Positions 16,081-26,852 of a stretch of 45,680 bases of DNA are shown here, piece by piece (the stretch's first letter is position 1; each line of letters starts with the position of its first letter). Made by a program: the position numbers and the translations under genes. The stretch covers positions 1-45,680 of the forward strand of contig NBOG01000018.1 of the NCBI GenBank assembly GCA_002104535.1, read 5' to 3'. The stretch is from Cognaticolwellia sediminilitoris. Its GTDB lineage: Bacteria > Pseudomonadota > Gammaproteobacteria > Enterobacterales > Alteromonadaceae. Below the pieces are notes generated by a model that made no database searches, was not told the origin of the DNA, and was given only the letters and a program-made list of their open reading frames with translations.

Positions 16081-16785
16081 CTACGAGTCGCTACGAACAG
16101 TGCGCTGTTCAATGCGTTTTTCGAATGTACCTAAAATTAAGCGATTAACATAAATACCAGGTGTGTGGATTTGATCAGGGTCTAACTCACCCGGTTCAAC
16201 AATTTCTTCCACTTCAACAACGGTGATTTTTCCTGCTGTTGCTGCCATAGGGTTAAAGTTACGGGCAGTCTTTCTAAATACTAAATTACCGTAACGGTCT
16301 GCTTTCCAAGCTTTGACTATGGCAAAGTCACCTTTAATTGCTTCTTCTAGAATATAATGTCTGCCATCAAATTCACGCTCTTCTTTACCTTCAGCTACTG
16401 GCGTTCCATAACCTGTCGCAGTGAAAAAAGCAGGAATACCAGCACCACCGGCACGCATTTTTTCAGCTAAGGTACCTTGTGGTGTTAACTCAACGTCTAA
16501 TTCGCCATTCATCATTTGGCGCTCAAACTCAGCATTTTCACCAACGTAAGATGCAATAATTTTTTTGATTTGACGATCTGGTAATAAAATACCTAATCCA
16601 AAGTCATCAACTCCGCAGTTATTTGAAACAACAGTTAACCCTTTAGTGCCTTTGCGCTTAATTTCACTAATTAAATTCTCTGGAATACCACATAAACCAA
16701 AGCCACCAGCAATTACGGTCATGTTGTCTTCGAGACCTGCCATTGCTTCTTCATAGCTTGACACTACTTTGTCAAATCCTGCCAT
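16081..16785 (-). CDS. scoA: 3-oxoacid CoA-transferase subunit A
   Basis: 234 residues. The CoA-transferase family signature [20 protein letters not shown] is near the N-terminus, followed by [36 protein letters not shown] and the C-terminal [21 protein letters not shown]. This is the alpha subunit partner of ScoB. Its start has AGGAGC upstream. The gap of 98 bases from liuE contains no terminator, so co-transcription with liu genes is likely, as in other marine gammaproteobacteria. Confidence 0.92.
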   Translation of the reverse strand: MAGFDKVVSSYEEAMAGLEDNMTVIAGGFGLCGIPENLISEIKRKGTKGLTVVSNNCGVDDFGLGILLPDRQIKKIIASYVGENAEFERQMMNGELDVELTPQGTLAEKMRAGGAGIPAFFTATGYGTPVAEGKEEREFDGRHYILEEAIKGDFAIVKAWKADRYGNLVFRKTARNFNPMAATAGKITVVEVEEIVEPGELDPDQIHTPGIYVNRLILGTFEKRIEQRTVRSDS

Positions 16786-16883
16786 TATTTGCTCCTCGCT
16801 AATTTTTGTCTTTATTCAAATTACTGTTTCAATCAAGAGATTTAATTTCAAACAGTAAAATGTGTGTTTTTAAGCGTACAAGA

Positions 16884-17813
16884 TTATTTTGTACGATATG
16901 CCAACGATACCTTTGATATCGGTGCTTTATCTAACTTGTCGCTAATAAACCAACCTGCGGCAAGTAACTTGTTAAAATCTATACCCGTGGTTATACCTAA
17001 GCCATTAAGCATATATAGCACGTCTTCGGTTGCCACGTTTCCTGATGCGCCCTTAGCATAAGGGCAGCCACCAAGTCCTGCAATGGCACTATCGACTACC
17101 TTTATGCCAGTTTGCAATGCCGCGTAGATATTAGATAACGCTTGGCCATAGGTATCATGAAAGTGTACGGCTAATTTTTCAACCGGTACCTTAGTACTAA
17201 CCTCTTGTAACATTCTGGTTACGCTGGCAGGTGTACCAACACCAATAGTGTCACCGAGTGATATTTCGTAACAGCCCATTTTATAAAGCTTTTCTGCAAC
17301 CATTGCGACTTGCTCAGGAGCAATGTCACCTTCGTAGGGGCAGCCAACTACGCAAGAAACATACCCACGTACCGGAATGTTTGCTGCTTTTGCTGCTTGC
17401 ATAATAGGTTCGAAACGTTGCAAGCTCTCATCAATTGAGCAATTTATGTTTTTTTGACTAAAAGCTTCAGAGGCTGCGCCAAAAATAGCAACTTCATCGG
17501 CATGAACAGCAACCGCTGCTTCAAAGCCTTTCATATTGGGTGTAAGTGCAGCGTAAGTGACATTTTCTTTGCGCTTGATACCATTAAATACATCGGTCGA
17601 GGTTGCCATTTGTGGCACCCATTTAGGCGAAACAAAGCTACCACTTTCTATGTAAGTCACGCCGGCATCAGCTAACATTTCAATTAACGCGATTTTATCT
17701 TCAGCACTTATTTGTACTTTTTCATTTTGTAAGCCATCGCGAGGACCTACTTCCACTACTTTTACTGAGCTAGGTAATGAAGGTGCAAACATAGAAGAAT
17801 GTGTATCAGTCAT
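16884..17813 (-). CDS. liuE: Hydroxymethylglutaryl-CoA lyase
   Basis: 309 residues. The TIM-barrel HMGL-like fold shows [17 protein letters not shown] at the start, the metal and substrate residues in [10 protein letters not shown] and [12 protein letters not shown], and the HMG-CoA lyase signature around [30 protein letters not shown], including the conserved flap cysteine (GGCPYAKG). It splits HMG-CoA to acetyl-CoA and acetoacetate, the last step of the isovaleryl pathway. Its ATG overlaps the stop of liuD by one base (TAATG), which indicates translational coupling. Confidence 0.96.
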   Translation of the reverse strand: MTDTHSSMFAPSLPSSVKVVEVGPRDGLQNEKVQISAEDKIALIEMLADAGVTYIESGSFVSPKWVPQMATSTDVFNGIKRKENVTYAALTPNMKGFEAAVAVHADEVAIFGAASEAFSQKNINCSIDESLQRFEPIMQAAKAANIPVRGYVSCVVGCPYEGDIAPEQVAMVAEKLYKMGCYEISLGDTIGVGTPASVTRMLQEVSTKVPVEKLAVHFHDTYGQALSNIYAALQTGIKVVDSAIAGLGGCPYAKGASGNVATEDVLYMLNGLGITTGIDFNKLLAAGWFISDKLDKAPISKVSLAYRTK

Positions 17814-19825
17814 TATGCATCCTCTGGGGTAAAAGCGATTAATTCAGCGCCGCCGTCAACCATATCACCATTGTTATAATATATAGCGTCAACCACGCCA
17901 TTACTTGGCGCGCGAATGGTATGTTCCATTTTCATCGCTTCCATAATCATCAACGGTTGGTCTGCTTTAACGCTATCGCCAGCTTTTACTAATACTGAAA
18001 CCATAGTACCGTTCATTGGCGCTACTAAACCGCCATGTTTATCATCACCAGTGTTGTCACCACAATCAGGCAATACATGAGTGAAATTAAACACGCCTTT
18101 TTGATGATAAAGGCTAATTTGATTATTGTTTTGCGCAATCGTGGCGTGACTTCGATAGCCATCAATGCTGGCGTAAAGGGTGTCGTTTTCAATTCGACCT
18201 TGGCAATCTACAGTTTGACCATCAACGGTAATTAAGTAATAACTTCCGCTACCTTGACGTTTTTGTTCAACCACTATTGGGTATTCTGTACCATTGTGAG
18301 CCAAAGTGATGTGATGGATATTGGCTTCATTTAAACGCCACGCATTGGTCATATTCCATGGCGAAAAAGGATCATTGGTTTTCGCGGCAATGGTTTGTGC
18401 TTTTTGAGCTTGAGATAACACTAAATAAAGTGCTGCCATCGGCAATTCGCCAGCCAGCGCTTGTTCGTTTTCATGAAATATTAGCGCTTGGTTTTTCTCA
18501 ATAAAACCAGTATCGATATCAGCATTTACAAAAGGTGCTGAAGTCGCTAGGTTATAAAGAAAGTCGATATTGGTAGTAACGCCACTAATTCGGTATTCAG
18601 ACAGTGCTTTTGCCATACGTTGTAAGGCTTTTTCACGGTTTTCATCCCAAACAATTAATTTAGCGATCATTGGATCGTAAAATACGCTAACTTCATCACC
18701 TTGACGTACACCGGTATCTACTCGGACAAATTCACTTTCAACCGGAGGCTGTAAAAAGTCTAATGTACCCGTTGCCGGCAAAAAGTCATTGTTAGGGTCT
18801 TCAGCATAAATACGAGCTTCAAAGGCGTGGCCGTTAATTTTTAATTCGTCTTGAGCTTTTGGCAGTACTTCACCGGCAGCAACACGTAATTGCCATTCAA
18901 CTAAATCTTGACCAGTAATTAATTCAGTAACTGGATGCTCAACTTGTAAACGCGTGTTCATTTCCATAAAGTAAAACGAACCGTCAATATCAAGTAAAAA
19001 TTCAACCGTACCCGCACCTTGGTAACCGATAGCTTGGGCCGACTTTATTGCTGATTCACCCATTTTAGCGCGTAGTTCTTCGCTCATGCTGAAGGCTGGG
19101 GCCTCTTCAATAACTTTTTGATGACGACGCTGTACAGAACAATCACGTTCGAAAAGGTAAACAGCATTTTGGTGGTTATCACAAAATACCTGAATTTCAA
19201 CATGGCGAGGTTGCGTTAAGTACTTCTCAACCAACATAGTATCATCGCCAAAAGATGACTTAGCTTCACGCTTTGCTGCGGCAAAACCTTCAGAAAACTC
19301 GTCTTCGCTCCATACTTGACGCATACCTTTACCACCACCGCCAGCGGTAGCTTTAAGTAAAACAGGGTAGCCCATATCATCAGCAGCTTTTTTGATAACA
19401 GCTTCAGATTGATCGTCACCATGGTAACCAGGCACTAATGGAACATTTGCCGCTTCCATAATGTTTTTAGCGGCAGACTTTGATCCCATCGCTTCAATTG
19501 CTGCCACAGGAGGGCCAATAAAAGTTATTCCCTCAGCGGCACACATCCGGCAAAAGTCTGCATTTTCAGAAAGAAATCCGTAACCTGGATGAATAGCTTG
19601 TGCGCCAGTACGTTTAGCAGCTTCAATTACTTTTTCAGAGAGTAAATAGCTTTCACGTGATGGCGAACCACCTATATGTATAGCTTCATCGGCCATATTT
19701 ACATGCAGTGAATCAGCATCAGCATCAGAATAAACAGCGACCGTTAAAATGCCCATTTTACGAGCCGTTTTAATAACACGACAGGCGATTTCGCCACGGT
19801 TGGCAATTAGTATTTTAGTAAACAT
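17813..19825 (-). CDS. liuD: Methylcrotonyl-CoA carboxylase biotin-containing subunit
   Basis: 670 residues from the ATG giving [17 protein letters not shown], with AAGGAT upstream; an upstream in-frame start would add 13 residues overlapping liuC. Domain order: biotin carboxylase N-domain, ATP-grasp ([46 protein letters not shown] with [14 protein letters not shown] here), biotin carboxylase C-domain, linker, and a C-terminal biotinyl domain with EAMKMEH carrying the biotin lysine. With LiuB it carboxylates 3-methylcrotonyl-CoA. Only 5 bases separate it from liuC. Confidence 0.96.
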   Translation of the reverse strand: MFTKILIANRGEIACRVIKTARKMGILTVAVYSDADADSLHVNMADEAIHIGGSPSRESYLLSEKVIEAAKRTGAQAIHPGYGFLSENADFCRMCAAEGITFIGPPVAAIEAMGSKSAAKNIMEAANVPLVPGYHGDDQSEAVIKKAADDMGYPVLLKATAGGGGKGMRQVWSEDEFSEGFAAAKREAKSSFGDDTMLVEKYLTQPRHVEIQVFCDNHQNAVYLFERDCSVQRRHQKVIEEAPAFSMSEELRAKMGESAIKSAQAIGYQGAGTVEFLLDIDGSFYFMEMNTRLQVEHPVTELITGQDLVEWQLRVAAGEVLPKAQDELKINGHAFEARIYAEDPNNDFLPATGTLDFLQPPVESEFVRVDTGVRQGDEVSVFYDPMIAKLIVWDENREKALQRMAKALSEYRISGVTTNIDFLYNLATSAPFVNADIDTGFIEKNQALIFHENEQALAGELPMAALYLVLSQAQKAQTIAAKTNDPFSPWNMTNAWRLNEANIHHITLAHNGTEYPIVVEQKRQGSGSYYLITVDGQTVDCQGRIENDTLYASIDGYRSHATIAQNNNQISLYHQKGVFNFTHVLPDCGDNTGDDKHGGLVAPMNGTMVSVLVKAGDSVKADQPLMIMEAMKMEHTIRAPSNGVVDAIYYNNGDMVDGGAELIAFTPEDA

Positions 19826-19830
19826 GAATA

Positions 19831-20664
19831 TTATCCTTCGCCTTTGTTTGTTGATTCTTGCCAAGTTGGCTGGCGTTTTTCGAAAAATGCAGTTAAGCCT
19901 TCTTGACCTTCTTGCGATACGCGAATGGCAGCAATACGTGCACTGGTCATTTCAATTAAGGCTTCATCAATATCTTGATAAGCTACATCAAGCGCTAATT
20001 GTTTAGCTTGGCGCACAGCAAGTGGCCCATTAGCCAATAATGTTTGTGTCATATTTTCTACGGCATTGTCTAAGTCAGTTAGCGGTAGAATTTCATCAAC
20101 TAAGCCGAGTTGTTGGGCTTTATCAGCAAAAAAACGCTCAGCTGTTTGAAAATAACGGCGACTTGCTTTTTGCCCAATAGCATTGACCACATAAGGGCTA
20201 ATGGTTGCGGGGATTAAGCCTAGTTTTACTTCACTTAAGCAAAAGCTGGCTTTTTCACTGGCCATGACAATGTCACAGCAACTGGCTAAGCCAACAGCGC
20301 CGCCAAAAGCAGCCCCTTGAACTTTTGCAATGGTTGGCTGCTGCATAAAATTAAGATTTTTTAACATCTGCGCTAGTGCGTTAGCATCAGCTAAATTCTC
20401 TTCATAAGAGTAAGACGCCATGCGCTTCATCCAGTTAAGGTCTGCACCAGCTGAAAAGCTTTTACCCGTTGATGCAAGGATCATAACGTTAATGTCATGA
20501 CATTTTGAAATCGCATGAAATAAGTGATTTAAGGCAAATATAATGCTGTCATCAAAGGCATTATGTTTATCTGGATTATTTAATGTAACCGTGGCAACGC
20601 CGCGGCTGTCAACATCAAACAAGACTTGTTCACTTGGGCTTTGAATATGAATATGTGAAAACAT
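19831..20664 (-). CDS. liuC: Methylglutaconyl-CoA hydratase
   Basis: 277 residues of the enoyl-CoA hydratase/crotonase family. The oxyanion-hole and active-site segments are GKSFSAGADLNWMKRMA and the GAAFGGAVGLASCCDIVMASEKASFCLSEVKLGL stretch with the catalytic glutamate in the expected position; NPDKHNAFDD is the first hydratase motif. Its position between the two carboxylase genes defines the reaction as hydration of 3-methylglutaconyl-CoA to HMG-CoA. It lies 13 bases after liuB and 5 bases before liuD. Confidence 0.93.
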   Translation of the reverse strand: MFSHIHIQSPSEQVLFDVDSRGVATVTLNNPDKHNAFDDSIIFALNHLFHAISKCHDINVMILASTGKSFSAGADLNWMKRMASYSYEENLADANALAQMLKNLNFMQQPTIAKVQGAAFGGAVGLASCCDIVMASEKASFCLSEVKLGLIPATISPYVVNAIGQKASRRYFQTAERFFADKAQQLGLVDEILPLTDLDNAVENMTQTLLANGPLAVRQAKQLALDVAYQDIDEALIEMTSARIAAIRVSQEGQEGLTAFFEKRQPTWQESTNKGEG

Positions 20665-20677
20665 TTATCTCTGCCCC

Positions 20678-22285
20678 TTACATTCTAAACAGACCAAACT
20701 TGGTCTCTTTAATTGGTTTGTTTAATGAAGCTGAAATAGCTAGACCTAATACTTGACGGGTATCGGCGGGGTCAATTACGCCGTCATCCCACAAGCGTGC
20801 AGAAGCATAATAAGGGTGACCTTGGTGTTCGTAGTCATCAATAATAGGTTGTTTAAAATCAGCTTCTTCTTGCGCGCTCCATTGTTCGCCACGCTTTTCT
20901 TTTTGGTCGCGTTTAACTTGTGCTAAAACGCCTGCGGCTTGCTCACCACCCATGACTGATATACGCGAGTTTGGCCACATAAATAGGAAACGAGGATCGT
21001 ATGCACGGCCACACATGCCGTAGTTACCTGCACCAAAGCTGCCACCAATTAAAATGGTAAACTTAGGTACTTGCGCTGTTGCAACGGCAGTTACCATTTT
21101 AGCGCCATGTTTAGCGATGCCGCCGGCTTCATATTGTTGACCAACCATAAAGCCGGTTATGTTTTGCAAAAATACTAACGGAATTTTACGTTGCGCACAT
21201 AGCTCGATAAAGTGAGCACCTTTTTGTGCTGATTCGCCGAATAAAATCCCGTTATTAGCGACGATACCGACAGGGTAGCCATAAATATGGGCAAAGCCAC
21301 ACACTAAAGTTGTGCCATAAAGTGCTTTAAATTCATCAAACTCACTGCCGTCAACCACGCGGGCAATAATTTCACGTACATCGAAAGGTTGGCGAGAATC
21401 TTTTGGCACAATACCGTAAACTTCATCGGTTGCGTAAGCAGGTTCAGCCACTTCTTTAATCGCCATTTGTACAGGTTTTACTCGGTTTAAGTTACCGATT
21501 GCGCTGCGGGCGATTTCTAATGCGTGATGGTCGTTCTGCGCCATATGATCGGCAACACCAGAAGTACGACAATGCACGTCAGCACCCCCTAAATCTTCTG
21601 CGCTAACCACTTCACCGGTCGCCGCTTTAACTAACGGCGGACCCGCTAAGAAAATAGTGCCTTGTTCTTTAACAATAATGGATTCATCAGCCATGGCCGG
21701 AACATATGCGCCACCTGCGGTACATGAACCCATAACCACAGCAATTTGTGGAATGCTTTGCGCTGACATATTAGCTTGATTGAAAAAGATACGACCAAAA
21801 TGTTCTTTATCTGGGAATACATCGTCTTGGTTCGGTAAGTTTGCACCACCTGAGTCAACCAAGTAAATACAAGGTAAGTTATTCTCTTGTGCGATAGTTT
21901 GAGCACGTAGATGTTTTTTTACGGTTAATGGAAAATAGGTGCCGCCTTTAACCGTCGCGTCATTGGCGACAATAATACATTCTTGACCACCAACTCGACC
22001 AATACCGGTAATAATACCAGCTGCAGGAACGTTATCGTCGTAGACTTCATAAGCAGCAAGTTGTGATAATTCAAGAAAGGCAGAACCTGGGTCGAGCAGG
22101 GCGTACACCCGATCTCTTGGCAGTAATTTACCGCGCGATAAATGACGTTCGCGACTACGTTCACCACCACCTAACTTAATTTCTGCTAATTTAGCTTTTA
22201 AGTCATCGACTTGTACTTGCATATGGGCAGCATTTTCGATGAACTCAGGACTGCGGGGATTAATTTTCGATATTATCTTAGCCAC
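20678..22285 (-). CDS. liuB: Methylcrotonyl-CoA carboxylase carboxyltransferase subunit
   Basis: 535 residues, the standard length of MCC beta. The crotonase-like carboxyltransferase halves show [56 protein letters not shown], and [18 protein letters not shown], all typical of MccB. It accepts the carboxyl group from LiuD-bound biotin. AAGGTT (minus strand) lies upstream of ATG 22285. It is separated from liuA by 284 bases, an unusually large gap inside this operon, which holds a palindromic element at 22452-22571. Confidence 0.96.
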   Translation of the reverse strand: MAKIISKINPRSPEFIENAAHMQVQVDDLKAKLAEIKLGGGERSRERHLSRGKLLPRDRVYALLDPGSAFLELSQLAAYEVYDDNVPAAGIITGIGRVGGQECIIVANDATVKGGTYFPLTVKKHLRAQTIAQENNLPCIYLVDSGGANLPNQDDVFPDKEHFGRIFFNQANMSAQSIPQIAVVMGSCTAGGAYVPAMADESIIVKEQGTIFLAGPPLVKAATGEVVSAEDLGGADVHCRTSGVADHMAQNDHHALEIARSAIGNLNRVKPVQMAIKEVAEPAYATDEVYGIVPKDSRQPFDVREIIARVVDGSEFDEFKALYGTTLVCGFAHIYGYPVGIVANNGILFGESAQKGAHFIELCAQRKIPLVFLQNITGFMVGQQYEAGGIAKHGAKMVTAVATAQVPKFTILIGGSFGAGNYGMCGRAYDPRFLFMWPNSRISVMGGEQAAGVLAQVKRDQKEKRGEQWSAQEEADFKQPIIDDYEHQGHPYYASARLWDDGVIDPADTRQVLGLAISASLNKPIKETKFGLFRM

Positions 22286-22451
22286 GGTATAACCTTTTAT
22301 TTGTTGAACGTTTTGTTAAACTTTTACTTCGTTAGTGTCGTTGAGTTAACAATGCACATTGATATTGTTCGATTCACTAACTGACCTGTTGTTAATCGTT
22401 TTCAATAGCAATAGTCACTGGGTTTAATCTTTACGATCGTTACCTTTGCAC

Positions 22452-22571
22452 AATTTGACTTTTCTCGAAGCCAATGGAGCGAGTTCAAGGAAAAAATATT
22501 AAGCATAGTTGCCTATGTGTGTATTTTTGACGAAGAAATCGCGCTCATTGGCAATGAGAAAAAGTTAAATT
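22452..22571. mobile_element. MITE-like palindromic element between liuA and liuB
   Basis: The left arm starting AATTTGACTTTTCTCG (22452) and the right arm ending GAGAAAAAGTTAAATT (22571) are imperfect reverse complements over about 30 bases, including GCCAATGGAGCG versus CGCTCATTGGC. The centre is CATAG TTGC CTATG (22504-22517). The whole 120 bases folds on itself as one long imperfect hairpin. The last base of the element lies inside the liuA stop codon. No transposase is encoded. The shape is that of a non-autonomous element or long REP-like sequence; other genomic copies cannot be checked here. Confidence 0.65.
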
Positions 22572-23739
22572 AAACAGATTCGTTGAATAATTCACGACCT
22601 ATCAACATACGGCGAATCTCTGAAGTACCCGCGCCAATCTCATATAACTTAGCATCACGTAATAAACGACCAGCAGGGAACTCATTAATGTAGCCATTTC
22701 CGCCCAGTAATTGAATCGCATCTAGTGCCATTTTAGTGGCTAATTCAGCAGAGTATAAAATTACACCGGCAGCATCTTTACGTGTTGTTTCACCGCGATC
22801 GGCTGCCATTGCACATAAATAAGCGTAAGATTTTGCTGCATTCATTTGCGTGTACATGTCAGCAATTTTACCTTGAATTAATTGAAATTCACCGATAGCT
22901 TGACCAAACTGTTTTCTGTCGTGAATATATGGCACAACTAAGTCCATACATGCATCCATAATACCTAATGGGCCACCCGTTAATACCAAACGTTCATAAT
23001 CTAAACCTGACATTAATACGCGAACACCTTTACCTTCTTCGCCTAAAATGTTTTCAGCAGGTACTTCACAATCTTGGAACACTAATTCACAAGTATTAGA
23101 ACCACGCATGCCTAATTTATCGAGTTTTTGATGACGTGAAAAACCTGGGTAGTCACGCTCAACGATAAAGGCAGTAATACCTTTAGAGCCAGCACTGGTA
23201 TCTGTTTTAGCATAGATAATAAATACATGAGCATCAGGACCATTGGTGATCCACATTTTGTTGCCGTTAAGAATGTATTTGTCACCTTGCTTTTTAGCTG
23301 AAAGTTTCATGCTAACAACGTCAGAACCTGCATTTGGCTCAGACATGGCTAAGGCACCAATGTGCTCGCCAGTACAAAGTTTTGGTAAATATTTAGCTTT
23401 TTGCTCATGACTACCATTTTTGTTCAATTGGTTTAAACAAAGGTTAGACATAGCGCCGTAGCTCAAACCTACAGAGGCAGAAGCACGTGAAATTTCTTGC
23501 ATAGCAACCATGTGCTCTAAGTAACCTAAACCAGAACCACCATATTGCTCATCAACAGTCATACCTAATAAACCTAAGTCGCCAAATTTGCGCCATAAAT
23601 CCATTGGAAACTCATTATCTTTATCGACTTGTTCTGCACGTGGAGCAATTTCGTCACGAGCAAAGGCATTGACGGTATCGCGGATCATGTCAACGGTTTC
23701 GCCGAGGTTAAAATTCATTGATGAGAAAGTAGAAATCAT
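22570..23739 (-). CDS. liuA: Isovaleryl-CoA dehydrogenase
   Basis: 389 residues, full length for the family. It shows the acyl-CoA dehydrogenase N-, middle and C-domains: [33 protein letters not shown], the FAD/substrate segment [16 protein letters not shown] and [13 protein letters not shown], and [20 protein letters not shown], where the glutamate is the base characteristic of isovaleryl-CoA dehydrogenases. It ends with [31 protein letters not shown]. It converts isovaleryl-CoA to 3-methylcrotonyl-CoA, passing electrons to ETF. AAGG is 8 bases upstream of ATG 23739. It follows liuR. Confidence 0.96.
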   Translation of the reverse strand: MISTFSSMNFNLGETVDMIRDTVNAFARDEIAPRAEQVDKDNEFPMDLWRKFGDLGLLGMTVDEQYGGSGLGYLEHMVAMQEISRASASVGLSYGAMSNLCLNQLNKNGSHEQKAKYLPKLCTGEHIGALAMSEPNAGSDVVSMKLSAKKQGDKYILNGNKMWITNGPDAHVFIIYAKTDTSAGSKGITAFIVERDYPGFSRHQKLDKLGMRGSNTCELVFQDCEVPAENILGEEGKGVRVLMSGLDYERLVLTGGPLGIMDACMDLVVPYIHDRKQFGQAIGEFQLIQGKIADMYTQMNAAKSYAYLCAMAADRGETTRKDAAGVILYSAELATKMALDAIQLLGGNGYINEFPAGRLLRDAKLYEIGAGTSEIRRMLIGRELFNESV

Positions 23740-23811
23740 AGTAGTACCTTAAATAAATGTTTGTCTTGTTAACGCGTAGTTACTGCGCGCTAACTGTTTA
23801 TGTGTTTGTTG

Positions 23812-24213
23812 TTATTCGACTGACGACTCTATAGCTGTTAAAGCTTCTTGACAGTTGCTCTCTAGGCCGGTCAATTCTATTAACACGGCTTGTATGTCTT
23901 CTAATTGTTGGTTTAAATCGTTTTTCTTGTTTGAAATTAAATCCATGATGGTTTTAAGCTGCGTCGCACTTGATTTATCCGCATCGTAAAGTTCAAACAA
24001 TCGACCAGTTTCAGCCAATGAAAATCCTAAGCGTTTACCACGTAGAATTAACTTTAGTCGAACTCTGTCTCTTTGGTTATAAATTCTTGTCTGGCCCTTG
24101 CGAGTTGGCAGTATTAAACCTTGGTCTTCGTAAAAACGAATACTTCGAGTCGTAATATCAAACTCTCTGGCTAGTTCACCAATAGAGAAGGTAATTGGGT
24201 TGTTATTGCTCAT
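23812..24213 (-). CDS. liuR: LiuR, MerR-family regulator of leucine degradation
   Basis: 133 residues. The N-terminal winged helix-turn-helix reads FSIGELAREFDITTRSIRFYEDQGLILPTRKGQTRIYNQRDRVRL, typical of MerR proteins, followed by a dimerisation coiled coil (KNDLNQQLEDIQAVLIEL). There is one cysteine near the C-terminus and no metal-binding cluster, so the ligand is probably an acyl-CoA-type intermediate. It is first in the operon, 72 bases before liuA. In gammaproteobacteria LiuR binds TTTACGTN2ACGTAAA-type palindromes, and two are present upstream. Confidence 0.93.
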   Translation of the reverse strand: MSNNNPITFSIGELAREFDITTRSIRFYEDQGLILPTRKGQTRIYNQRDRVRLKLILRGKRLGFSLAETGRLFELYDADKSSATQLKTIMDLISNKKNDLNQQLEDIQAVLIELTGLESNCQEALTAIESSVE

Positions 24214-24279
24214 CGTTGTTACTCATTTTTGTTGCTGAGATTAACTCGCATTTTTATCTATGGGATACCTTACAATAAG

Positions 24280-24295
24280 TTTACGTTAACGTAAA
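24280..24295. promoter_or_regulatory. LiuR operator 1 (16-bp perfect palindrome)
   Basis: TTTACGTTAACGTAAA is a perfect palindrome 67 bases upstream of liuR. It fits the LiuR site consensus TTTACGTNNACGTAAA as I remember it. It should control the minus-strand liu operon. Confidence 0.88.
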
Positions 24296-24453
24296 GTGCA
24301 GGTGTAAACATCTGAGCCAGATTTATTGCTATTGCTATTTGCAATTAACTAACTGATATAAATTGGATTTATCTATTCTTTATAATTAAGTTGTAAAGAA
24401 TGATTGTCAGTTGTTCGGTAAAATTCGTGCTATTACACTAAAGGTCCATAAAG
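24296..24453. other. Core of the divergent liuR-thiolase promoter region
   Basis: AT-rich stretch between the two LiuR palindromes that should hold both promoters. No hexamer pair is strong enough to assign. No small gene or other structure seen. Confidence 0.3.
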
Positions 24454-24469
24454 TTTACGTTGGCGTAAA
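24454..24469. promoter_or_regulatory. LiuR operator 2 (imperfect palindrome)
   Basis: TTTACGTTGGCGTAAA, 92 bases upstream of the thiolase start, differs from operator 1 only in the centre (GG for AA), so one inner base pair is lost. It suggests that the divergent thiolase gene belongs to the LiuR regulon. Confidence 0.82.
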
Positions 24470-24560
24470 GTTGAAATTGCGGTAATCTGTTGCGAATTTC
24501 TTATCGATTCTTGTAATAACTTACCAAGTAATATCGAACAATTTTTTATCGGAGAGCCTT

Positions 24561-25745
24561 ATGTCTACTCAAGATCCTATCGTTATCGTCGCTGCAAAAC
24601 GTACCCCTATGGGTGGTTTTATGGGCGGTTTATCAGCAGTCAGCGCAACTACACTTGGTGCAACGGCTATTCGTGGTGCTTTAGCAGCAGCTAATTTAGC
24701 TAATGATCAAGTAGATGAAGTGATCATGGGTTGTGTTCTTCCTGCAGGTTTAAAACAAGCGCCGGCTCGTCAAGCTGCATTAGAAGCAGATTTAGACTTA
24801 ACAACGGCTTGTACCACAATTAACAAAGTATGTGGCTCAGGTATGAAAGCTGCAATGCAAGCACATGATGCTTTATTAGCTGGCTCGATTGATGTTGCTA
24901 TTGCTGGTGGTATGGAAAGCATGACTAACGCACCTCATTTATTACCTAAAGGCAGATCAGGTATTAAAATGGGTCATGGTCAAGTGCTTGATCACATGAT
25001 GACTGACGGTTTAGAAAATGCTTATGATGGCATTGCAATGGGCTGTTTCGCACAAGAAACTGCTGACGAATCAGGTTTTACTCGTGAAGATATGGACGCT
25101 TATGCTATTCGTTCATTAGAACGTGCGAACGCTGCTATTGCCGATGGTGCATTCGTTAACGAAATAGCACCAGTAACCATTAAGTCTCGCCGTGGCGATT
25201 CAGTATTTGATATTGATGAACAGCCAGGTAATGCTCGCCCAGATAAAATTCCTAGTTTACGTGCGGCATTTAAAAAAGACGGTACTATCACTGCAGCTAA
25301 CTCAAGTTCAATTTCAGATGGTGCTGCGGCATTAGTTATGATGAAGCAATCTGAAGCAGAAAAGCGTGGTTTAACACCGTTATGTAAGATTGTTGCTCAT
25401 GCTATGCATGCGCAAAAACCGGCTGAATTTACCGTTGCTCCTGTTGGCGCGATGCAAAAAGTATTAGCTAAAGCGAACTGGACAACAGAAGACGTTGATT
25501 TATTCGAAATCAACGAAGCATTTGCCATGGTTACAATGTTAGGCATTAAAGCATTAAATTTAGACGTTACTAAAGTTAACGTTAATGGCGGTGCTTGTGC
25601 ATTAGGTCATCCGCTAGGTGCAAGTGGCGCACGTATCATGGTAACGCTAATTCATGCTTTGAAAAACCGTGGATTAAGTAAAGGCCTTGCGTCTTTATGT
25701 ATCGGTGGTGGTGAAGCTACTGCAATTGCTATTGAAATGATGTAA
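24561..25745 (+). CDS. Thiolase (acetyl-CoA C-acetyltransferase type) of the LiuR regulon
   Basis: 394 residues. Thiolase catalytic residues are all visible: nucleophile Cys91 in NKVCGSGMKAA, the His in NEAFA and GGACALGHPLGASGARI near the C-terminus, and the second Cys in LCIGGGEATAIAIE. It should cleave acetoacetyl-CoA to two acetyl-CoA, completing leucine degradation with the CoA-transferase. GGAGAG lies upstream of ATG 24561. It is transcribed divergently from liuR behind its own LiuR palindrome, and followed by a terminator. A broader 3-oxoacyl-CoA thiolase specificity cannot be excluded. Confidence 0.93.
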   Translation: MSTQDPIVIVAAKRTPMGGFMGGLSAVSATTLGATAIRGALAAANLANDQVDEVIMGCVLPAGLKQAPARQAALEADLDLTTACTTINKVCGSGMKAAMQAHDALLAGSIDVAIAGGMESMTNAPHLLPKGRSGIKMGHGQVLDHMMTDGLENAYDGIAMGCFAQETADESGFTREDMDAYAIRSLERANAAIADGAFVNEIAPVTIKSRRGDSVFDIDEQPGNARPDKIPSLRAAFKKDGTITAANSSSISDGAAALVMMKQSEAEKRGLTPLCKIVAHAMHAQKPAEFTVAPVGAMQKVLAKANWTTEDVDLFEINEAFAMVTMLGIKALNLDVTKVNVNGGACALGHPLGASGARIMVTLIHALKNRGLSKGLASLCIGGGEATAIAIEMM

Positions 25746-25770
25746 CAGTCTACTTTCTAGTCGTTATGTA

Positions 25771-25794
25771 AAGCCCACATTTGTGGGCTTTTTT
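25771..25794 (+). terminator. Terminator of the thiolase gene
   Basis: AAGCCCAC (25771-25778) pairs with GTGGGCTT (25783-25790) around ATTT, followed by a T-run to 25794. Confidence 0.92.
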
Positions 25795-25974
25795 GATCCC
25801 TGTCGTTAATATTCCAAAGATATATTAAATAATAATAAACACTTAGTAACATATTAGTGACAGCATATTTACAAGTATATATTGTAAGCAACATGACATA
25901 TTAGGTATAAAGGCTTGGGAGATTTTAATCATAATAAAAACCCACCACTTATATTCACTGATAATAGGTAAATT

Positions 25975-26757
25975 ATGACCTTACATTTAAGCTTCAATCG
26001 TTTTCAATTGCCAGGATTGGCATTTTGTATCATGGCATTATCACAAAACGTTTATGCCGACGGCTTAGCGGATTTGCAATTAGCATTGCAGTCATTAAAG
26101 GGAGATAATCCCGTTTCAGGTGTTTTAAGTGTGTCATTTTCTGAAGTAAGAGGTGATGGTAAAGATAAAAAAATTAAAACCGGCGCTATTGATTCAATAT
26201 TGTCGGAAAACAACACCGGCCTAAATATTAGTTATTCGAAAGATGTACTCAATAATATCGAACAAGAAAACCAATTAAAATTGAAAGATGAAGAAGCTGA
26301 TACACCAGTATTAAATGGTGCCGAAACTATATCTGCGTATTCTTTAATGCCTATATTTTCATCTGCGCAAGCGATTTTGGACTTAATCGAACAAGGTGAG
26401 TTTACCGGTGAAAGCAGTATTGAATACCTCGATAAAAACGTCAGAGTATTAGATTTTACCTTACCACTAGAAAGCTTTATCGATGATAAGAAGATTCGTG
26501 GCTACGTCAGTAAATTTGACGGTAGCTTTAAAGTGCTAATTGATGACAATGGTGTGCCGATAGAAACGCGAATGAGTTATAAAGGTAAAGGTAGCGCATA
26601 TATCTTTTTCTCTATGAAAGCACAAAGCGAAATCATTTCACAATTCCAAGTAAAGGGCACTCGCCTTGTGAGAACCAAAAGAGAGATTGTGTCGAATTCG
26701 ACGTCAACATTTAGTGACCGAACCTACAATGGCACTTGGCAACTCGATTTACATTAA
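25975..26757 (+). CDS. Exported protein, function unknown
   Basis: 260 residues with a signal peptide ending about residue 28 (ALSQNVYA, then DG). The mature part is mostly beta-strand and charged linker: DLQLALQSLKGDNPVSGVLSVSFSEV, an internal FIDDKKIRGYVSKFDGSFKVLIDDNGVPIETRMSY, and a C-terminal KGKGSAYIFFSMKAQSEIISQFQV, resembling periplasmic proteins that collect or present lipid or outer-membrane substrates, but I recognise no family. No cysteine-rich lipobox. It is followed after 95 bases by the esterase-fold gene in the same direction; both are exported and probably act together. The plus-strand start has AGGTAAATT upstream of ATG 25975. Confidence 0.65.
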   Translation: MTLHLSFNRFQLPGLAFCIMALSQNVYADGLADLQLALQSLKGDNPVSGVLSVSFSEVRGDGKDKKIKTGAIDSILSENNTGLNISYSKDVLNNIEQENQLKLKDEEADTPVLNGAETISAYSLMPIFSSAQAILDLIEQGEFTGESSIEYLDKNVRVLDFTLPLESFIDDKKIRGYVSKFDGSFKVLIDDNGVPIETRMSYKGKGSAYIFFSMKAQSEIISQFQVKGTRLVRTKREIVSNSTSTFSDRTYNGTWQLDLH

Positions 26758-26852
26758 GCTTGTCTGAAAATGGACTGATAAATAGTCAAAAAATAATTAA
26801 AATTGTCTCTAATCCTGAGGCCGAATCAATATTAATTCAAGGACGTATGCCC

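Noticed and set aside
16864-17061. Plus-strand frame opposite the liuE end, and similar frames opposite liuD, pntA and icmF
   Set aside because: These are antisense shadows of strongly conserved genes.
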